Shown piece after piece: positions 59,770-64,000 of a stretch of 64,000 nucleotides of DNA. A model generated the notes under the pieces. It saw only the letters and a list, made by a program, of their open reading frames with translations. It searched no databases and had not been told where the DNA came from. The position numbers and the translations under genes are program-made. Within the stretch, counting starts at the first letter, position 1. Each line of letters begins with the position of its first letter. Source of the stretch: Haemonchus contortus. Its lineage: Eukaryota; Nematoda; Chromadorea; Rhabditida; Trichostrongylidae. The stretch lies in assembly GCA_000469685.2 (NCBI GenBank), contig LS997565.1:48232336-48296335 (forward strand). Direction: 5' to 3'.

Positions 59770-59900
59770 CTGACGTAGTACAGGCAAGTAGGGCCGTATC
59801 ACACAAACATGGTTCGCAGGTCCAAATACTGGTACTCGCTCAAGTCAACAAAGCGTTCCATTTATAAGGGCCCCTTTTAATGGTACCAACGTGTTGCGTG
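59770..59900 (+). repeat. tRNA-derived SINE-like repeat, degenerate
   Basis: GCTGACGTAGTACAGGCAAG, CACACAAACATGGTTCGCAG and TCAACAAAGCGTTCCATTTA follow the order of the family head with many changes. The 3' half was not recognised. Confidence 0.4.
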
Positions 59901-62900
59901 GCCAATCCCAATAAACAACATAAGATAATTTAGAATAAATAATAATGAGATCAATTAACGCGCAAGACCTTGCCTTTAACGAATATCTTTGAGGTTTCCA
60001 ATGTATTTCCTAGGACTAGTCACCAAAAGAGTTTTTGAAAGGTTGAAAAAAAGAACGCTGTCACAAAAAGAAAAACAACAACAACAAACAACATCTATTC
60101 TCGCAAAATCTCTTTTGTACCACTATTGCTAAGGTAAAGGGGAAACACGCCAGTTGTCTCACCCTCAGAAAGGCCTGATGGGGACCAACGTTCGAGGTAA
60201 TAAATCACGATGGAAAGTATCCAGAACCTGCTCCTCGAGATGGAAAGTTTCCAGAACCTTCGATCCTAATTTGTTTTGCTGGAGCGATGAATGGGTAAAT
60301 CAGCTAGAAAAAGTAGCAAAACAGTATGTGCAGAGACTTAACCATAGCTGGTTCATTAGGTTAGCCATTGAAGCGATTCTCCAAGTATCCTGATCATCCA
60401 AATATAGTATCGTCTATAACTTTATCTTCTGCTGAGTAACACTCCCGGCACCCTCGTCAGGGAGGGTCCAGCCATTTCCCTGACCAGGGCTTCCGGGCTG
60501 TCTAAAAAAAACTTCAAGGGGAACCTTAAAAAATGGGGAAATGCATGGGATTCTGAGAGGGCAAATTGCTTTTGGCTGTTTTCCATCTTGCCAATGGCCT
60601 GAGTGTTTTGAAAATTTAGCCCTATACACGAGAACTACACTCATACTGCACTCAGGCTATTCAAATATTCCTGAACACCCGACGAAAACAAGGTTTTCGG
60701 TTCATTCCACAGAAACTAATTGGCTTCATGATTTCTATGCTTGTATTGTAAGCTAAAGGGCTGGAGCGAATGGCGTAAAGTCATCGTAAAGACCGTCTAT
60801 CTCAAGTGATTCTGCGATCTAAATCAAATTCAAATCAGATGCGGGGCGTATGCTCAACGAAATAGTTGCAACGAAGTGGACCACCGTACCCATATTCTCT
60901 GCCGAACTCATCAGAATCCGTAAGAGCGTGGATGGAAAACGAAGAAGCTTCGTCATGAAAGATACACGTACCATTATCAAGAATCGCAATAGATGAAGAT
61001 CTAGAATAGAGAAAACTTTGAAAAAGATTCAGATAAGAGAAGGTATGAAATACTTCGAGAATATACAAAAACAAAATACTTAGGGAAAAACTCAAAAACT
61101 CAATAAAAGTGTGAAAAAATGATGTCAGGTATCGAACTTTAAAGAAGCAATATAAATCGTTCGAAGGTAAAGAACGAAGAATTCGGGTTCTTGGAACTGA
61201 TAAAGCCCATTACAGAAGTAACTCAGGTATACGATTCTAGTCTGGATCACAGCGGCGTTTGAAAGGATAAGTGTTTTACTACATGGCTGTTGGTGTAGAC
61301 TAATCCCAATATGGTGAGGGGCCGATGTAGAGATCAAAGATTCATCCTTCTAGGAGACAGACCTGTAAAGCTTTATTAATTTAATAGCTGACCCATCCCC
61401 GTGTGAATGAAGAGGTCGCTTACCAATGCAACGATCCGAGATTTCATCTCATGACCATACGTGTACGGTAGCGGGCTACTTGGCACTAACCCATTCCTGT
61501 CCCGGAAAGGGAAAGAACAAGTAATGAAAGCGAGCCTGATGTGTATGGATGATGTTAGCCTTGAAAAAAAGTTATTAATTAGGGATATAAGGAAGCCTGC
61601 ATGGAATAATGTAATTTTCTTCAAACATGGGGTTCAGGTGTTTGTTATTGGGTGAACACGGGTATGGTTTGAAGAGGACAAAAGATCCAATTATTCCGAT
61701 TCAAGCCAAACACACGAGCACACTCTCTACCACACTGAACAGACACAACAATGAAGCTCTGATTAATGAGATTCACATGAAGCATGACGACGTGGAATAA
61801 GGTGGGTAAACACAAGCTCCTATCTCGGGTAACCTAATCCTATTGTATTTATCATATTATTTCAAAAAACCTGTCCAAAATACTTCAAAACAGGCGGATT
61901 TCTGTTGTAAATGATTCTGGGTGGAAATCTCAAACAAGCAGCTTGGGATTTCGACTATGGTAATTGGGTAGGAGTGCCTGAGAAAGATGCAAACATGCAC
62001 TGTGCGTGAACATTCACGCACCAATGCACTGGATTCTGATGCAGGGACGCGCATTGCCTAAGTTCCTGAAACAGGTGATGACCGATTGGCCTGACTACCC
62101 TAGCCACAATTCCCACCTTGGGGACTTTTCCAACATTCGGCGCTAGAGGTAGAGGAGGAGATGCAGCCGACCTCGCAAACCCATAATGGTGTTCAAGAAC
62201 ATCTATTATCCAAGATCTATAGTATTTTAACTAGGCCTCAGAGGGAAGGAGCTCCGGAGTGGGTGAATTAACGGAATGTTCAATACCCCATCCCAGCTCT
62301 TTCCACGAAGTAATCATTCCACCCACCCCAGTGCTCCTCCTCCTGGCTTGGGTGAAAATTATACTGGCGAAGAACTGTCTATATTCACGAGTAAGATCGG
62401 ATTCTCCCCCTTGTCTGCGCTCCAGCGCTGGATGTTTGATAGGAGCGGTGCTTCTTCGCTTCTCCTCCTGCCCCCCCCCCCCAGATTTGCCTGAATTATT
62501 GTCTGTTGGCAGTATTATGAAAAACAAATAAATAAGCAGTGTTAGTAAAGCTTTCCAGACAGGGTCTCAGTATTAAATACTTGTTCGTTCTCAAATTGGG
62601 AATCGCAAAGCCGTCTGAGCTCTCATAGAACTGAATGTATACAATTTGTAAGGTCCGTCGTGTGCTGATTCGATGTCATGAGTCAACTAAAAGAGCCCAT
62701 AGAAAAGAAAGGTTTTGATGGAGGAGTGGGTGCCCATCTGGGGACCACATAAGCAATAACCGGCTTTTTGGTGGAGGACATTCCCTTCTCCATTGCCTGT
62801 CAAGCTAAAGTACAGCTTGTCATCATCCTATAACAACACATACTACCACAATGGAAGTTGACATGGCCCAAAAGGGAAGAAATGTTATAGTCTCAAGTCA

Positions 62901-64000
62901 TAAAGCTGTTGCGTTGGGTACGATTTCTTGCATAGAATTGGCAGTCTAGTCAAACCTAATGGGAGGATCAGCTACAAACAATTCCCAAATACAAATACAA
63001 TTACAACTACAATTACAATTGACTACAAATAAATCACAAAAGGAATCAAAAACGAGCGACATGCAAGTGAGGTAAGCACCAAAACGGAAGCTCAAAGCAG
63101 GAGTTTGGTTTCTACAGTGTTCCGCGGTCGCGGATCCTAGTCCGAACGCCAGGTTGCGATGCAACACAGCCCTATGACAACCCTACCTACTGGTCCTGAG
63201 TATTCGCTCCCATGAAGTAACTACAACCTGGGGATGGGAGCCAATGTTCAGTCCAAAAGGACATGAGCTACTTCTACATGCAAGCTCCTACATGGACGCA
63301 TGAGAAAGGCCTGCAGACATTTCTCGGTGGTTTTAAACAGAAGTAGATGTAGTAAGACAATTGAATAAACAAGTAAAGTAAACAAAAACGCGGGTGTAAA
63401 GGGGATCGAAATGGTGGAGAAAAGTTAAGACAAAATTCAAGACCAGGATGAAGAAGAAGAGAGTGGTGGTATAAAGAAGAAAAGGCCATCTGAGACCCAT
63501 AATCAAGCTCTACTGCGCCTTAGTAAGCTGCTCATATCCATTAACCTTGAAAACTGAGCAGAACCTTTAAAATAGAGTGACTGGGTGAAAGTCGCACAAG
63601 CTAGAGTACTCTGAGCACCTAGCATCAATTCACCTAGAAACTGAATGCATGGCGCAATCAAATGGATTCATCTGAGTTCACTGAAATGCTGAAGAGGAGT
63701 TCTATCAGATGAATAGAGTTACTCAACCTTAACTTGATAGAAGTCTTAATGGTCGGAACCAAAAGTTTCAGAAGTGCCTCATTAGTCAGTCCATTTTCAG
63801 ATGCCATAAAAGCAACATTCTAATGATTGACGCTATTCTAATGAGAGTCAGTAAAAACTAAGATGACTGGGGAATGCAGCAAATTGAAGGCATGATTAGT
63901 CCATTCCAAGAACATGTTGTTCTTGACTAACAGCCTTGCCTAATTGTCGAAGGGCATCCAAGTACTAACCGCCCCAATAGAATGTCTACTCCTTAGTTTT
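59901..64000. other. No gene supported
   Basis: Short repeats only: a near-direct duplication GATGGAAAGTATCCAGAACC / GATGGAAAGTTTCCAGAACC at 60209-60260 and a 9-bp-arm hairpin GTGCGTGAA-CA-TTCACGCAC at 62002-62021. A minus frame ending near 60836 (ALTDSDEFGREYGYGG) looks coding-like after a TTCTAG acceptor but has no companion exons. Confidence 0.35.

Noticed and set aside
1..64000. CRISPR arrays, bacterial operons, rRNA or full tRNA genes
   Set aside because: No regularly spaced direct repeats, ribosome-binding sites, rRNA motifs or complete cloverleafs were seen; the sequence is eukaryotic in character.

Overview
The window reads as a nematode nuclear contig, most likely from a strongylid or hookworm-type parasite. 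It has intron-rich genes with short TTTCAG-type acceptors. One gene's first coding exon starts immediately after an acceptor-like T-tract plus CAG, as expected for spliced-leader addition. Dispersed repeats are abundant. No bacterial or organellar features were seen. Most short open frames are chance; the real coding content is two spliced genes on the minus strand, one intact retrotransposon and a few element fragments.

Layout: 1-15.1 kb is gene-poor and holds a 1.86 kb foldback element (1080-2936), several copies of a tRNA-derived SINE-like repeat, and unassigned sequence. 15.1-19.2 kb (minus) is a multi-exon gene joining a RING finger to a divergent Ras-like domain. 19.2-24.5 kb is a nest of terminal-inverted-repeat elements: an 8-bp-duplication MITE, a GGCTGC-ended family with a 59-bp minimal derivative, and a TTAAAGGCAC-ended family. 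24.5-47.7 kb (minus) is unc-31/CAPS, for which 32 coding exons were placed with consistent splice phases (about 1335 aa); its introns carry further hairpin elements. 49.5-54.45 kb is an apparently complete Ty3/Gypsy-type LTR retrotransposon with two LTRs that look identical, a 5-bp target duplication and one uninterrupted Gag-Pol frame. 56.1-58.1 kb holds a well-preserved SINE copy and a short Penelope-like element bounded by perfect 90-bp inverted repeats that contain a hammerhead-ribozyme motif. 58.1-64 kb shows no gene that can be supported.

How the parts relate: UNC-31/CAPS primes dense-core vesicles for regulated secretion. The RING/Ras-like protein is probably a ubiquitin ligase with a GTPase-like module whose nucleotide-binding motifs are mostly degraded. 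The two genes share a strand but show no sign of being an operon, because about 5.3 kb of repeats separate them. The LTR element lies about 1.8 kb upstream of the unc-31 start in the opposite orientation and looks very young. All exon boundaries, repeat identities and RNA folds were read by eye.
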